NCBI GenBank assembly: GCA_025465095.1
Contig: JAODME010000005.1
Location: forward strand, 62,001-126,000
Direction: 5' to 3'
Length of the DNA: 64,000 nt
Source: Microbacteriaceae bacterium
GTDB lineage: Bacteria > Actinomycetota > Actinomycetes > Actinomycetales > Microbacteriaceae
In this document: positions 18,209 to 27,010 of the stretch, piece after piece
Position numbering within the stretch: the stretch's first letter is position 1
Layout: each line of letters begins with the position of its first letter
Notes under the pieces: model-generated
What the model was told of the DNA's origin: nothing
Seen by the model: only the letters and a program-made list of their open reading frames with translations
Databases searched by the model: none
Program-made: the position numbers and the translations under genes

Positions 18209-19318
18209 ATGAGTATGACCACACGCGCGGCGGTGTGTCGTGAGGCGGGTCAGCCGTGGGAGATCACCGAACTTGAACTCGACGACCCCCAGGCCAACGA
18301 GGTCAGGGTCAAGTTTTACGCCGCCGGCATGTGCCACTCGGACGACCACGTGCAAAAGGGCGATGCGCAGATGCGCCTACCGCTCGTTGGCGGTCACGAG
18401 GGCGCGGGCATTATCGACGCCGTCGGCGAAGGAGTAACTCGGGCCAAGGTCGGGGATCACGTCGTCTGCTCCTTCATCCCGGCATGCGGCTTCTGCCGCT
18501 ACTGCTCGACGGGTCGCCAGAACCTGTGTGACGCGGGCAAGTACGCGTCGACCGGACAGTTCGCCGACGGTACCTTCCGCTTTCACCAGGATGGCGTCGA
18601 CTTCGGCGGCCTCTGCGTGCTGGGAACGTTCTCGCAGTATGCGGTGGTTTCGGAGTACTCCGTCATTCCGATCCCCGACGACATTCCCTTTGAGGTCGCA
18701 GCCCTCATCGGTTGCGGCGTGCCCACCGGGTGGGGCTCAGCGGTGCACATGGCCAAGGTAAAGGCCGGCGATACCGTCGTGATCTTCGGGTCTGGCGGCG
18801 TCGGAAGCAACGCGGTGCAGGGGGCGGCGCTTGCCGGCGCACAACGTGTCGTCGTCGTGGACCCGGTCCAGTTCAAACGAGAAATGGCCGTCGTGTTCGG
18901 GGCGACACACACATTTGCGACTGCGGAGGAGGCGACGCAGTTCGTGGTCGAATCGACACACGGCGAACTTGCTGACCATGCCATCATCACGGTCGGTGTC
19001 CTGCACGACAAGGTGATTCACGACGCCGTGAACATCGTCGGCAAGACCGGTCAGGTAACTATCACGGCCGTCGGCAACGGCTCAATCGACGAGAACCCGG
19101 GCATGCTGATCGGCTACCAGCGCCGAATCCAGGGCGCTATCTATGGCGGGTGCAACCCCCTCTACGACGTGCCGAGGCTCGTCAGCCTCTACAAGAGCGG
19201 CGACCTCAAGCTCGACGAACTCATCACGAACCGCTACCGCCTGGAAGACGTGAACCAAGGCTTCCAAGACATGCTGGATGGAAAAAACATCCGCGGCGTC
19301 ATCATCATCGAGCACTGA
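18209..19318 (+). CDS. NDMA-dependent-type (mycofactocin-linked) zinc alcohol dehydrogenase
   Basis: A 369-residue class III-like medium-chain dehydrogenase. Catalytic zinc ligands are C42 (GMCHSDDH), HEG and the Cys of LIGCGVPTGWG; the structural zinc site is CGFCRYCSTGRQNLC; NAD binding is FGSGGVGSNAVQGA. The GCGVPTGWGSAV stretch and the overall pattern match the NDMA-dependent methanol/alcohol dehydrogenase family, whose NAD is not exchanged freely and which is found with mycofactocin genes. It is the first gene of the rightward operon, with GAAGGGG before the ATG. Dependence on MFT is inferred from family and neighbourhood. Confidence 0.9.
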   Translation: MSMTTRAAVCREAGQPWEITELELDDPQANEVRVKFYAAGMCHSDDHVQKGDAQMRLPLVGGHEGAGIIDAVGEGVTRAKVGDHVVCSFIPACGFCRYCSTGRQNLCDAGKYASTGQFADGTFRFHQDGVDFGGLCVLGTFSQYAVVSEYSVIPIPDDIPFEVAALIGCGVPTGWGSAVHMAKVKAGDTVVIFGSGGVGSNAVQGAALAGAQRVVVVDPVQFKREMAVVFGATHTFATAEEATQFVVESTHGELADHAIITVGVLHDKVIHDAVNIVGKTGQVTITAVGNGSIDENPGMLIGYQRRIQGAIYGGCNPLYDVPRLVSLYKSGDLKLDELITNRYRLEDVNQGFQDMLDGKNIRGVIIIEH

Positions 19319-19337
19319 TTCAGAAAGGGCACCGACC

Positions 19338-20828
19338 ATGACTATCACCTCAGCCCACCCGTCCACTTCCGAAGGCTCGCTACTGATCGACGGCAAACAG
19401 CTGATCGGCCGCGAGTGGGTGCCGTCTGTGACCGGACGCACCATCGACGTGATCAATCCGGCCAACCGCGAACTTCTCGCCCGCATCCCCCGCAGCGACG
19501 CCGCGGACATCGACGAGGCAGTCCGGGCGGCAGAGCAGGCGTTTCCGTCCTGGCGCGACACCGATGCCTCCACGCGCGCCGGCCTCCTCTTTCGCTGGGC
19601 TGATCTGATCGAGCAGCATGGGCAGGAACTCGACCAGCTCGAGTCGAAGGAAGTGGGGCGCCCGAGCTGGGGTCCGTCGAGATTACCCGCCCAACTGCGC
19701 TTCATCGCCGGTCAAGTCGACAAGGTGCAGGGCGTCTCGTTGCCGACCTATTCGCCAGACACTATCGGCTTCACCCTTCGTGAGCCCTACGGCGTCGTGG
19801 GCGCGATCATTCCGTGGAACGCTCCGGGTCCGATGTTCCTGAACGAAGTGGGCGCGGCGATCGCAGCCGGAAACACGATCGTGATCAAGCCGGCCGAAGA
19901 CGCCCCATTGACACCGTTGGCGCTGGCCAAGCTGGCGCTCGAGGCGGGTATTCCCGCGGGCGTCATCAATGTGGTGACAGGTTACGGTGGTGAGGCGGGA
20001 GCGGCAATTCCGGCCCACCCGCGGATCCGACGGGTCGGTTTCACCGGTTCGCCCGCCACCGGGTCGCTGATCATGGAGGCGTGCGCCCGAAACCTCACTC
20101 CGCTTCACCTCGAGCTCGGCGGTAAGTCACCTCAGGTCGTCTTCGCTGACGCCGACCTTGCTGTCGCGGTCCCTGCGATGGTGTCGGGGATCACCCTCAA
20201 CACCGGTCAGATCTGCGCCGCGGGTTCCCGCGTCGTGGTGCTGCGCAGTGTCCACGCCGAATTGGTCGACCGACTCGCTGCCCAGATGCAGAAGGTGACG
20301 ATCGGCCCCTGGCATCAGCAGGTCACTATGGGACCGCTCATCAACGAGAAGCAGCACGACCGCGTGCTCAGCTATATCGAGCTGGGCAAGCAGGGCGGCG
20401 CGAATGTCGTGACCGGGGGAGGTGTGCCCAGTGGCGACTCCTTCGGAAACGGATTCTTCGTCGAGCCGACGCTGTTCGACAACGTGTCGCCGGAAATGCG
20501 CATCGCCCAGGAGGAGATTTTCGGGCCGGTCCTGTCGGTCATCGCCGTGGATGACGAGGAAGAGGCCATTGCGGTTGCCAACGGCACCGAGTACGGGCTG
20601 GTGGCCTCGGTGTGGACGCAGGACGTGGGTGTCGCGGTCCGCATGAGCCGGGCTCTGCACGCCGGCCAAGTAGGCGTCAACAACGCGATGGGCGCCGGCG
20701 TCATCGGCGGTCCCTTCGGCGGTTACAAGAACAGCGGCTTCGGCCGGACGATGGGTGCGGACTCCGTGCTCAATTGGACACAGGTCAAAACGGTCTCGAT
20801 GCGCTCCGCGTCGATTCCGCAGTTCTGA
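19338..20828 (+). CDS. Aldehyde dehydrogenase (NAD(P)-dependent)
   Basis: A 496-residue aldehyde dehydrogenase. The catalytic Cys is C293 (NTGQICAAGSR) and the general base is E259 (LELGGKSP); GSPATGSLI and PWNAPGP are cofactor-site motifs; the C-terminus has the GPFGGYKNSGFGR signature. The ATG at 19338 lies 19 bp after the first alcohol dehydrogenase and is preceded by AAAGGG. Flanked by two NDMA-type alcohol dehydrogenases, it most likely oxidises the aldehyde they release to the carboxylic acid. Confidence 0.92.
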   Translation: MTITSAHPSTSEGSLLIDGKQLIGREWVPSVTGRTIDVINPANRELLARIPRSDAADIDEAVRAAEQAFPSWRDTDASTRAGLLFRWADLIEQHGQELDQLESKEVGRPSWGPSRLPAQLRFIAGQVDKVQGVSLPTYSPDTIGFTLREPYGVVGAIIPWNAPGPMFLNEVGAAIAAGNTIVIKPAEDAPLTPLALAKLALEAGIPAGVINVVTGYGGEAGAAIPAHPRIRRVGFTGSPATGSLIMEACARNLTPLHLELGGKSPQVVFADADLAVAVPAMVSGITLNTGQICAAGSRVVVLRSVHAELVDRLAAQMQKVTIGPWHQQVTMGPLINEKQHDRVLSYIELGKQGGANVVTGGGVPSGDSFGNGFFVEPTLFDNVSPEMRIAQEEIFGPVLSVIAVDDEEEAIAVANGTEYGLVASVWTQDVGVAVRMSRALHAGQVGVNNAMGAGVIGGPFGGYKNSGFGRTMGADSVLNWTQVKTVSMRSASIPQF

Positions 20829-20844
20829 GAGTGAGCAGAATTCC

Positions 20845-21963
20845 ATGGCAACTATAACCACCCGCGCCGCCATCGCGCGCGCCCCTCATCTCGGCTGGGA
20901 ACTCACCGAGCTTCAGCTTGACGACCCCAAAGAGCACGAGGTGCGAATCAAGTTCGCCGCATCTGGGCTCTGCCACTCGGACCATCACATCACAGCAGGT
21001 GATGCGCCGATCCGCTTTCCGATGGTGGGCGGCCACGAGGGGTCGGGCACCGTGGAATCGGTCGGGCCCAATGTCCGACGGGTCAAGGTCGGCGACCGAG
21101 TGGTGTGCTCCTACATTCCCGCGTGCGGCTCCTGTCGGCCATGCTCGACCGGCCACCAGAATATGTGCGTCAAGGGTCTGAACGCGGGCTCCGGAATGTT
21201 CCTCGACGGGACGTATCGGTTCCACAAGGACGGGGAAGACTTCGGCGGGTTCTGCTCGCTCGGCACCTTTTCGCAATATGCCGTTGTCTCCGAGTGGTCG
21301 GTGGTGCCTCTCCCAGATCACATCCCCTTCAAGATCGCCTCCCTCATCGGCTGCGGGGTGCCCACAGGGTGGGGGTCGGCGGTTTATGCGGCCGGTGTCA
21401 GGGCCGGAGACACCGTGGTGGTCTTCGGCGCCGGTGGTGTTGGCAGCAACGCGGTCCAAGGCGCTCGTTTCGCGGGCGCCAAGGATGTCATCGTGATCGA
21501 CCCGGTGGAGTTCAAGCGCGAGAGTTCGAGAATCTTCGGCTCCACCCAAGCATTCGCGACTGCCAAGGAAGCGCATGACTTCGTCGTCGATACGACCTGG
21601 GGGCAGCTCGCCGACCATGTGATCATGACGCCGGATGCGGTGACCGAAGACATGGTCAAAGCTGCCGTCGATATGACGGGCAAGGGAGGCAAGGTAACCA
21701 TCACTGCCGTCGGACATCACGATGAGCACGCGGTCCACGTTCATGCAGGCTTGCTCATCGGCTATCAGCGTCAGATCCGGGGGGCACTCTTCGGGGACTG
21801 CAACCCGCTCTATGACATTCCACGGCTGCTTCGCCTCTATGATTCCGGCGACCTCAAGCTCGACGAGCTGGTCACGCGGACCTACGCCCTAGACGAGGTC
21901 AATGAGGCCTACAGCGACCTCCTCGCGGGCAAGAACATTCGCGGTGTGATCCTCCACGAGTGA
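20845..21963 (+). CDS. Second NDMA-dependent-type zinc alcohol dehydrogenase
   Basis: A 372-residue paralogue of the enzyme encoded at 18209, with the same layout: GLCHSDHH, GHEG, CGSCRPCSTGHQNMC, LIGCGVPTGWG and FGAGGVGSNAVQGA. The start is the ATG at 20845, 16 bp after the aldehyde dehydrogenase stop. The two copies flank the aldehyde dehydrogenase and look like an old duplication with divergent substrate range, or a pair working as a heteromer; the sequence does not tell which. Confidence 0.9.
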   Translation: MATITTRAAIARAPHLGWELTELQLDDPKEHEVRIKFAASGLCHSDHHITAGDAPIRFPMVGGHEGSGTVESVGPNVRRVKVGDRVVCSYIPACGSCRPCSTGHQNMCVKGLNAGSGMFLDGTYRFHKDGEDFGGFCSLGTFSQYAVVSEWSVVPLPDHIPFKIASLIGCGVPTGWGSAVYAAGVRAGDTVVVFGAGGVGSNAVQGARFAGAKDVIVIDPVEFKRESSRIFGSTQAFATAKEAHDFVVDTTWGQLADHVIMTPDAVTEDMVKAAVDMTGKGGKVTITAVGHHDEHAVHVHAGLLIGYQRQIRGALFGDCNPLYDIPRLLRLYDSGDLKLDELVTRTYALDEVNEAYSDLLAGKNIRGVILHE

Positions 21964-22040
21964 TCGGTCACGACCGCATCACCACCTCGTCATCGAAGCC
22001 GCCGCTGCGGACGGGTACCAACATCGAAGGGGGCACCACA

Positions 22041-22595
22041 GTGCTGAACGCAATTCTCGACCCGACCGGCAGAGCGGATGAACTCGACGCGGGTGCCGCG
22101 CCGACGACGCTCGCCCATCGGCGCGCAGACCTCGCCGGCGCGCACATCGGCCTGCTCGACAACACGAAGCACAACGCGATGCTCCTCCTCCAGGAGGTGG
22201 GCAAGCTTCTCGTCTCCGAATACGGTGCCGCCGACGTCAGCATCGTCGAGACCAAGCGTTCTTTCTCGGTTCCGGTCGACGAAGAGATAGTGGCCCGTTA
22301 CCGGGAGAGCTGCGATGTCGTGATCACCGGTGTTGGGGACTGCGGGTCCTGCAGCGCGGCTGCGGTGGCCGACGGCATCAACTTCGAGAGGGCCGGGGTC
22401 CCCGCGGCGGTGGTGCTGACGGATGCTTTTCTGACAACTGGCCGGATGATGGCTCAGGTGCAGGGCGCACCGGAGTATGAGTGGATCACTATCGGACATC
22501 CATTCGCCGTGCTCGACAGGAACCAGGTGAAGGAACGCGCGAGGCGCGTGCTGCCCGAAATCGTCGCGACGCTCACGATAGGGACGGCGGAATGA
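22041..22595 (+). CDS. UGSC family protein, cysteine form
   Basis: A 184-residue protein with the family-defining redox motif, here CGSC at residues 101-104 (GVGDCGSCSAA). In many relatives the first Cys is selenocysteine, which gives the family its name UGSC; here it is an ordinary Cys codon, TGC. I chose the GTG at 22041 because GAAGGGGG precedes it; an upstream frame to 21960 has no such site. It overlaps the next gene by 4 bp. The biochemical role is not established to my knowledge; a thiol/selenol redox or C-S chemistry is inferred from the motif. Confidence 0.82.
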   Translation: MLNAILDPTGRADELDAGAAPTTLAHRRADLAGAHIGLLDNTKHNAMLLLQEVGKLLVSEYGAADVSIVETKRSFSVPVDEEIVARYRESCDVVITGVGDCGSCSAAAVADGINFERAGVPAAVVLTDAFLTTGRMMAQVQGAPEYEWITIGHPFAVLDRNQVKERARRVLPEIVATLTIGTAE

Positions 22596-23674
22596 GCGCG
22601 TCCTCGAGCACAGCTCTCGATCCCGACGCTGCGCAGCGCGCCATCGAGTTCTGCTACGAGGAGGGATGGTCCGACGGGTTGCCGCTCGTGCCCGTCACTC
22701 GTGACCTGGTGGACCGCTTTCTCGCGACCACCATCCGCCCGGCTGCTGAGGTGATCGGCCGGATGCCACAAGTCAACCGGCAAGTCACGGTCGAGCTCGC
22801 TGCGATCAACGCTGCGATGGCCGGCTGCAAGCCCGAGTACTTCCCGGTGGTGTTGGCTGCCTGGGAGGCGCTCATGCGAGAGCGCGCAACAGGCGGCGGC
22901 GGTTGGCAGTCGACAAGCGGCCCGTCGCCGCTCATCGTCGTGAACGGGCCGATCCGCACCGAACTCGGCTTCAACAGCGCCGGTGACGCCTTCGGACCGG
23001 GATTCCGCCCCAACGCAACTGTCTCGCGCGCCATCGGACTGATCGTGCGCAACGTGTTCGGCGTCAAACCCCACGAGTTGGGACAGGCGACGCAGGGTCT
23101 CCCCGGTCGGTGGTCGGTGTGCATCGGCGAGAACGAAGAGGAGAGCCCGTGGCTGCCCCTGGCCGAGGAGCTGGGTGTCCCCGGCAACGCTGTCACGAGC
23201 ACCCTGCTTCGCACTTCCGAGTTTGTCGACAATCGCAACACGTCCAACGCGGAGCAGCTGCTGGGCGACTTCGCCGACACGATTGGCCGCTCCGGTGCAC
23301 TGTTGTTCAAGCACGCGCTGGCTGGCGTGGTCTTCTGCCCGGAACACGCGCAGCTCCTGGCGGGCGCCGGTTACAGTCGGGCCAACGTGGCTGCGTGGCT
23401 CGCCGAGCATTCCGGCCGGACTACCGACCAACTTGCCCGCGCGGGCAAGGACTTCGCCCCGGACGTCGGCGCTCGTTCCCCCGGCGATAACGCGCGTTCC
23501 GACGAGTTCCAGCCCACCATGCCGAGTGCCGACCCAACCACCATGCTGATCGCTGTTGCGGGAGCCCGGAATGCAGGCATTTCCATGGTCGTCCGGTACT
23601 TCGCCGACTGGTCGGGAACGTCAGTTCCGATCGCAACCGCGTTGCCGATCCTCGAAAAGGAGCAGTCCGCGTGA
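22592..23674 (+). CDS. UGSC-associated large partner protein, function unknown
   Basis: A 360-residue soluble protein that begins in the stop of the UGSC gene (ATGA). Conserved-looking features are FCYEEGWSDGLPLVPVT near the N-terminus, INAAMAGCKPEYFPVV with a Cys at about residue 77, and SGPSPLIVVNGPI. No transmembrane segments or cofactor motifs are seen. The GWSDGLP...AGC arrangement recurs in proteins encoded beside UGSC genes, so it is probably the second half of a two-component enzyme. It overlaps the following SDR by 4 bp. Confidence 0.72.
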   Translation: MSASSSTALDPDAAQRAIEFCYEEGWSDGLPLVPVTRDLVDRFLATTIRPAAEVIGRMPQVNRQVTVELAAINAAMAGCKPEYFPVVLAAWEALMRERATGGGGWQSTSGPSPLIVVNGPIRTELGFNSAGDAFGPGFRPNATVSRAIGLIVRNVFGVKPHELGQATQGLPGRWSVCIGENEEESPWLPLAEELGVPGNAVTSTLLRTSEFVDNRNTSNAEQLLGDFADTIGRSGALLFKHALAGVVFCPEHAQLLAGAGYSRANVAAWLAEHSGRTTDQLARAGKDFAPDVGARSPGDNARSDEFQPTMPSADPTTMLIAVAGARNAGISMVVRYFADWSGTSVPIATALPILEKEQSA

Positions 23675-24549
23675 GCAACACCATTCACGGCCCAGGAGAG
23701 TCGGTCGACCCGCTGGAGGACCCCCTCGCCGGTCGTGGCCCAAAGCTGATGTCGGGTCGGACGGCGCTCGTAACCGGAGGCGGGCAGAACGGCGAACTGC
23801 CGGGAGTCGGTTACGCGATCTCCCGACTGCTTGCTGCCTATGGTGCCCGCGTAGCGGTGCTGGACCGATCCGCGGAGGCGGCTCAGCTCACCGTGAACCG
23901 CATCCGATCTTCGGGGGGAGACGCCGTAGCGGTGATCGCCGACGTCACCGACGACCGCGAGTGCGAACGGGTGATCGAGGAGGTCGTGGCTCACTTTGGC
24001 GCGCTGGACACCCTGGTCAACAATGTCGCAAGTGGCGACCGTGTCGGCATCTTCGAGGTCACGCCGGAGAGGTTCGACCAACTGCTCGACATCAACCTGA
24101 AGTCCGCATGGTATGTGACCCGGCATGCGGTCCCCGTTCTTCCGCACGGTAGCGCAATCGTGAACATTTCCTCGGTTGGGGTGCGTGCGCGCGGCCCGGG
24201 AATGCCCTACTGCGTGTCCAAGGCGGGTCTGGAGAACCTTACCGAGGGGGCGGCGGCGACTCTCGGGCCCCAGGGCATCCGCGTCAACTGCATCGAAGTC
24301 GGTGCGATTTGGGGATCGTTCGCCGCGGCGAACATGGACGAAAGCCTTCGTGAACCTCGGCGGCTCGCGACGACGCTCAAGCGGGAGGGCTCGTCGTGGG
24401 ACATCGCCCATGCCGCTCTCTTCCTGCTGAGCGATCAGGCTCGGTGGATCACCGGCCAGATTCTCGCCGTAGACGGTGGTCCCCATGCGGGCTACCCGCC
24501 GGGCCCGCCAATCACCTCGGTGCCCAAGGGTGCTCGGGTAACCCCTTAA
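23671..24549 (+). CDS. SDR family oxidoreductase
   Basis: A 292-residue short-chain dehydrogenase with an N-terminal extension of about 28 residues before GRTALVTGGG. The glycine motif is stretched (TGGGQNGELPGVGYAIS), as in SDRs with long first loops. NNVA, the catalytic Ser in NISSVG, YCVSK and GQILAVDGGP follow. The GTG start overlaps the preceding gene (GTGA), so UGSC, partner and SDR form a translationally coupled trio and probably act together. Confidence 0.86.
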   Translation: MSNTIHGPGESVDPLEDPLAGRGPKLMSGRTALVTGGGQNGELPGVGYAISRLLAAYGARVAVLDRSAEAAQLTVNRIRSSGGDAVAVIADVTDDRECERVIEEVVAHFGALDTLVNNVASGDRVGIFEVTPERFDQLLDINLKSAWYVTRHAVPVLPHGSAIVNISSVGVRARGPGMPYCVSKAGLENLTEGAAATLGPQGIRVNCIEVGAIWGSFAAANMDESLREPRRLATTLKREGSSWDIAHAALFLLSDQARWITGQILAVDGGPHAGYPPGPPITSVPKGARVTP

Positions 24550-24580
24550 CCACGATTCCTTTCGAGATACGAGTGATCAA

Positions 24581-25687
24581 GTGACGAAGACGGTGCGTGC
24601 GGCGGTCCAGGTGGGCCCCCGCAAGATAGAGATGCGCGAATTCGCTCGACCTAAGATCGGCGCGGACGACGGGCTGCTGCGGGTCGAGGCGAACGGCATC
24701 TGCGGCAGCGACATAGAGATCTACCGCGGCGAGATGTCGATGAACCGCAATGCGTTCATTCCGGGCCACGAGCCGATGGGCATCATCGAGGAGCTCGGCG
24801 ACAACGCCGCCGAACGCTGGGGTGTGCAGGTCGGCGATCGGGTCGCCCTGGAGGTGATCGTGCCCTGCCGCGCGTGCGACGACTGCCTCACCGGCCGCTA
24901 CCAAGCGTGCCGGTTCCGCAAGTACGGTTTCGGCGTCACCGGTATTGATGTGGAGCCGAGCCTTTGGGGAGGGTTCGCGGAGTACCTTTACCTCACACCG
25001 AATGCGGTACTGCACAAGATCGAGAAGACGATTCCGGTCGAGATTGCAGCGATGTTCAACCCGCTCGGGGCAGGCGTGAGGTGGGCGGTCGACCTCGGCG
25101 AAGTCGGGCTCGGTGACAGCTTTCTGGTGCTCGGGTCCGGTCAGCGAGGACTCGCCGCGGTCATCGCGGCCAAAGCGGCCGGCGCCGCCAACATCATGGT
25201 CACCGGACTCGCGTCGGACGCACACAAACTTGCGGTTGCCCGTGAGCTCGGCGCCGACCACACGATCATTGTCGACGGCGATGAAGGCCGCGATGTCGTG
25301 GAGGTGGTCAGGGAGATCACGGACGGCAGGATGGCAGATGTCGCACTCGACCTCACCCCGATGGCAGGCGGACCGATCACGGATGCGCTCAACGCGGTCC
25401 GACACGGCGGTCGCGTCGTGCTCGCCGGCCTCAAGGGCGGAAAAGAGATCTCGATAAACACCGACTTGATAATCAATCGGGCACTCACGGTGAAGGGTGC
25501 CTTCGGTGTGGATGCGGCGGCGAACGTGAAGGCGATCGCGCTACTGGAGTCCGGTCGCTTCCCGCTCGAGAAGCTCCACACGCACACGTTCGGCCTCGAA
25601 CAGGTGGGTCTTGCGATCGAAACACTCGCCGGCGAGACCGACGACAAATCGGCCATCCATGTCTCGGTTCACCCGAGCTTCGCCTGA
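24581..25687 (+). CDS. Zinc-binding medium-chain dehydrogenase (alcohol/threonine dehydrogenase type)
   Basis: A 368-residue MDR protein. Catalytic zinc ligands: NGICGSDIEIYRG and GHEP; structural zinc cysteines: CRACDDCLTGRYQAC; NAD-binding region: LGSGQRGLAAV. It lacks the GCGVPTGWG stretch and so is not of the NDMA type; it more resembles sorbitol/threonine-type dehydrogenases using free NAD. GTG start at 24581, 31 bp after the SDR. Confidence 0.86.
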   Translation: MTKTVRAAVQVGPRKIEMREFARPKIGADDGLLRVEANGICGSDIEIYRGEMSMNRNAFIPGHEPMGIIEELGDNAAERWGVQVGDRVALEVIVPCRACDDCLTGRYQACRFRKYGFGVTGIDVEPSLWGGFAEYLYLTPNAVLHKIEKTIPVEIAAMFNPLGAGVRWAVDLGEVGLGDSFLVLGSGQRGLAAVIAAKAAGAANIMVTGLASDAHKLAVARELGADHTIIVDGDEGRDVVEVVREITDGRMADVALDLTPMAGGPITDALNAVRHGGRVVLAGLKGGKEISINTDLIINRALTVKGAFGVDAAANVKAIALLESGRFPLEKLHTHTFGLEQVGLAIETLAGETDDKSAIHVSVHPSFA

Positions 25688-25707
25688 CACGAGAAAAGGT
25701 TCCTATT

Positions 25708-26712
25708 GTGATCGTCGACGCCCACGCCCATCTCCTGCCCCGCGACTATCCAGCCGAAGCGCCGGCCTGCTTTCCCCACATGGAGCCCGTGGAGGGCAGC
25801 ACGGACAGACTGCTCGTCTTCGACCAGATGCGTTTCAGCGCGAAAGAGGTTTTTTTCCAAGCCGAACGGCGCATCGAAGCGATGGACGGATCCGGTGTCG
25901 ATGTGGAGGTCGTGAGCCCCATGCCTCCCTTGCTGCGTTATGACCTTCCGGACGCCGACGGCCTGGCGCTCGCCCGTCACGTGAACGAGTTCGCGGCACA
26001 CCTGTGCTCGTACGACCGCGACCGGCTGCTCGGCCTGGGCATGGTGCCGATGCAGAACCCGGATGCGGCGACGGCGGAGCTGTCGGCGATCAAGGAGTTG
26101 GGGCTCTCTGGGGTGGAAATCGCCTCAAATGTCCTCGGCAGTTCGATCGGCCACGAGAAGTTCCTACCCTTCTTTCAAGAGGCGGAGAGACTAGATATCT
26201 CCGTGTTCGTGCACGCGATGCCCTCGCCGATGGAGCGGCTGCCATCCTCAGCGATGGGCACCTATGTCGTCGGTATCGAGGGGATGTTCGCCGCGGCATC
26301 GATGATCCTCGGCGGCACGGCCGCGGCCTGTCCCGACTTGCGCATCTCATTCAGTCACGCCGCCGGCGGCCTGGCGATGATGCTGCCCCGGGCGAATTAC
26401 TTCTGGGGCGGATCTTGGAACGAGGAGCCGAGAAACCTCGAGCGGGCGGTCATGCCCGACGATGGCCCGTCACCGCTCGAGTATGCGCGTCGCTTCTACT
26501 ACGACTCAATGGTCTTCGACCGCCGCACGATCCGCTATCTGATCGATCTCCTCGGTGCGGACCGTCTCCTCGTGGGATCGGACTTCCCGGCGATGCTGCG
26601 TGAAGAGCCCGTGGCGAAGACCCTGGCGTCCATGGACCTGCCCGAAGAGGAGTGGGAAGACATCAGCTGGCGCAATGCTCTTCGATGGCTGGGTCGGGAC
26701 CTCGAGGCGTGA
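25708..26712 (+). CDS. Amidohydrolase 2 family protein, ACMSD-like
   Basis: A 334-residue TIM-barrel metal enzyme. VDAHAHLLPRDY supplies the first metal ligands, FSHAAGG a His ligand, and LVGSDFP the Asp. LLGLGMVPMQNPDAA is typical of ACMSD and gamma-resorcylate decarboxylase-like members, which decarboxylate or hydrolyse cyclic acids. The start is GTG at 25708, with AAAAGG upstream. It ends the dehydrogenase operon; a second, distinct amidohydrolase of the same superfamily lies in the leftward operon. Confidence 0.85.
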   Translation: MIVDAHAHLLPRDYPAEAPACFPHMEPVEGSTDRLLVFDQMRFSAKEVFFQAERRIEAMDGSGVDVEVVSPMPPLLRYDLPDADGLALARHVNEFAAHLCSYDRDRLLGLGMVPMQNPDAATAELSAIKELGLSGVEIASNVLGSSIGHEKFLPFFQEAERLDISVFVHAMPSPMERLPSSAMGTYVVGIEGMFAAASMILGGTAAACPDLRISFSHAAGGLAMMLPRANYFWGGSWNEEPRNLERAVMPDDGPSPLEYARRFYYDSMVFDRRTIRYLIDLLGADRLLVGSDFPAMLREEPVAKTLASMDLPEEEWEDISWRNALRWLGRDLEA

Positions 26713-27010
26713 TTCGCGCTTCGACGCAGTGCTGTTCAAGCCGCGGCGCCGCGCGTCGGACGGTCGACGAGGAGATTGAGTGAATGCGGCCCGAGCACCG
26801 GGTCGTGTTTCCTGTCTCGTCGTCGCACATCGCCTCCTCGACGGCCATTCTGCAGCACCCGTGCACGTTGCCTTTCGCCCTATGGAAGTGTTCTGGCTCG
26901 GCCCATCTGATTCGGTCAGACTCCGAACAGTCCGGCTGGCGGCGGGGTCGAAAGCGACTCGACGCTCGTCACGGGCGCCACCATGAGTCCTAAGCCAAGA
27001 GGAAAATGAC
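26713..27010. other. Intergenic gap before the ABC importer
   Basis: About 300 bp between the amidohydrolase and the binding-protein gene. Two overlapping frames of about 68 codons exist (26780-26986 and 26784-26993), one with GAGGAG upstream of a GTG, but neither has a recognisable domain or convincing codon pattern. The gap probably carries the importer promoter. Confidence 0.4.
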
